The notes under the pieces: generated by a model
Database searches by the model: none
Told to the model about the DNA's origin: nothing
The model's input: the letters and a program-made list of their open reading frames with translations, nothing else
In this document: positions 63,223 through 64,000 of the stretch, piece by piece
How positions within the stretch are numbered: position 1 is the first letter of the stretch
Layout: every line of letters begins with the position of its first letter
NCBI RefSeq assembly: GCF_000332975.1
Contig: NZ_BANR01000003.1
Location: 186,001-250,000 of the forward strand
Direction of reading: 5' to 3'
DNA length: 64,000 nt
Source of the DNA: Gordonia aichiensis NBRC 108223
Lineage (GTDB): Bacteria > Actinomycetota > Actinomycetes > Mycobacteriales > Mycobacteriaceae
Position numbers and translations under genes: made by a program

Positions 63223-64000
63223 ATGCGGCGCGCAATCGTTCTGGTGGTTCTGGTCGCGACTGCACTGTGCGTCGGGCTGGTCAATGCGGGGTCGGCGAAC
63301 GCGGCGTCGTTCGGGAGGTTCTCGGTAGGCGGATGCGGCATGCCTGCGAGCCCCGTCGACATGTGGACGCGCGCAGGCAATTACAAGACCGTCATCGCGC
63401 TCGACGGCCTGCGTGCCACCAGTGATGTCAGCGGTTGGCGCCACGAGACGCGCATTCAACGCATGGCCGATTCCGGGGTCAACGTCGTCGAACCGGTCGG
63501 CGGTCTCGCGAGCTTCTACTCCGACTGGGAGACGAAGAGTCCCGGCAGCAAGATCGCCTACCGCTACCGGTGGACGTGCCGCCTCGACGCCATCATCCGT
63601 GCGCTCGACGCTCGCGGTCTCGCGGTGGGGCCGAAGCAGAAGTACGCCCTGATGGGCATCTCGATGGGCGGCAACGCCGCCATGATCTACGGCGCCTACC
63701 ACCGCAACCGCATCTCGAGCATCTTCTCGATGTCGGGGTACCTGAACCTGTCGGCCCCGACGATGCGCGAGGCGATCCGCGTCGCGTTGATCGACGCCGG
63801 GGTCGAGGCAGGCGTCGGGCCACTGAGCGCGGATGCGATGTGGGGGCCTCCGTGGAGCCCGCGCTGGGAGCGCAACGATCCACTTGTGCAACTGCCCCGG
63901 ATGCGTGGCATGAAGATCCGTATCGCTTCCGGCTCGGCGACGTGGGGACGCTACAACACCGACGCGGTGTCGTCGATCAAGGGCACTCCTCTCGAAGTGG
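63223..64000 (+). CDS. Secreted antigen-85/mycolyltransferase-like esterase (partial)
   Basis: The frame runs off the window; 259 residues are present. A Sec signal peptide is clear (MRRAIVLVVLVATALCVGLV, cleavage after GSANA near residue 28). The mature part has the antigen-85 type alpha/beta hydrolase features: VVEPVGGLASFYSDW near residue 95 as the substrate strand, the nucleophile Ser in LMGISMGGNAAM near residue 150, and FSMSGYLNLSAPT. Mycolyltransferases attach mycolic acids to trehalose and arabinogalactan in the cell wall. The rest of the triad would lie past residue 259. Its presence supports a mycolata host. Confidence 0.85.
   Translation, partial: MRRAIVLVVLVATALCVGLVNAGSANAASFGRFSVGGCGMPASPVDMWTRAGNYKTVIALDGLRATSDVSGWRHETRIQRMADSGVNVVEPVGGLASFYSDWETKSPGSKIAYRYRWTCRLDAIIRALDARGLAVGPKQKYALMGISMGGNAAMIYGAYHRNRISSIFSMSGYLNLSAPTMREAIRVALIDAGVEAGVGPLSADAMWGPPWSPRWERNDPLVQLPRMRGMKIRIASGSATWGRYNTDAVSSIKGTPLEV

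Overview
The window reads as chromosomal DNA of a high-GC, mycolic-acid-containing actinobacterium (order Mycobacteriales). Gordonia or a close relative fits best, but I could not test the genus. The evidence is a run of actinobacterial families (F420-dependent luciferase-like oxidoreductases, NDMA-dependent alcohol dehydrogenase, TIGR03084 protein, TLP1-type thiolase-like protein, carboxylic acid reductase), KstR-type operator palindromes, and a secreted antigen-85-like esterase downstream of rpsL-rpsG-fusA-tuf. I see no rRNA, tRNA, CRISPR array, insertion sequence or prophage.

Layout. 1-9.9 kb: the end of a methyltransferase-like gene, an alpha/alpha-toroid 'prenyltransferase'-like protein, an apparently leaderless F420-type oxidoreductase, an AhpD-like protein, a TetR gene divergent from a flavin monooxygenase/hydrolase pair, a thiolase-like protein coupled to a methyltransferase, a quinone oxidoreductase, a 17-bp tandem repeat and a DUF2277 gene. 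9.9-23.6 kb: a large divergon around one TetR gene. The minus arm carries aldehyde dehydrogenase, SDR, hydroxyisobutyrate-dehydrogenase-like, carboxymuconolactone decarboxylase-like, alpha/beta hydrolase, thioesterase and amidohydrolase genes. The plus arm carries CYP123-like P450, SDR, CYP51, ferredoxin, NTF2-like, an uncharacterised protein and a second SDR. Its core has the order of the M. tuberculosis Rv0762c-Rv0771 region. 23.7-28.5 kb: a minus-strand operon led by a FadD17-like acyl-CoA synthetase under a perfect KstR box.

28.5-34.9 kb: a small secreted protein, a purine-rich repeat region, carboxylic acid reductase, a double-hotdog thioesterase and a pentapeptide-repeat protein. 35.0-45.1 kb: a compact eight-gene operon for acyclic terpene (citronellol/geraniol-type) catabolism, made of a TIGR03084 protein, AtuA, two acyl-CoA dehydrogenases, both subunits of a biotin-dependent acyl-CoA carboxylase, an enoyl-CoA hydratase and a TetR regulator. 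45.1-50.1 kb: membrane proteins, a TetR/MFS efflux pair, and an alpha/beta hydrolase divergent from a VOC protein that has a MerR-type promoter. 50.2-54.7 kb: an AcoR-like activator, aldehyde dehydrogenase and NDMA-dependent alcohol dehydrogenase. 54.8-57.9 kb: carboxylesterase, exonuclease III and a membrane protein. 58.4-62.9 kb: the translation operon, closed by a perfect 19-bp hairpin, followed by the start of the mycolyltransferase-like esterase at the right edge.

Taken together this is mostly lipid, terpenoid and steroid-type catabolism: oxygenases, acyl-CoA activation, beta-oxidation, alcohol and aldehyde oxidation, acid reduction and hydrolases, with several local regulators. Particularly notable are the regulatory sequences: shared operators 15-25 kb apart, a 19-bp-spacer promoter, and a degenerate sigma-54-type activator beside a perfect palindrome.
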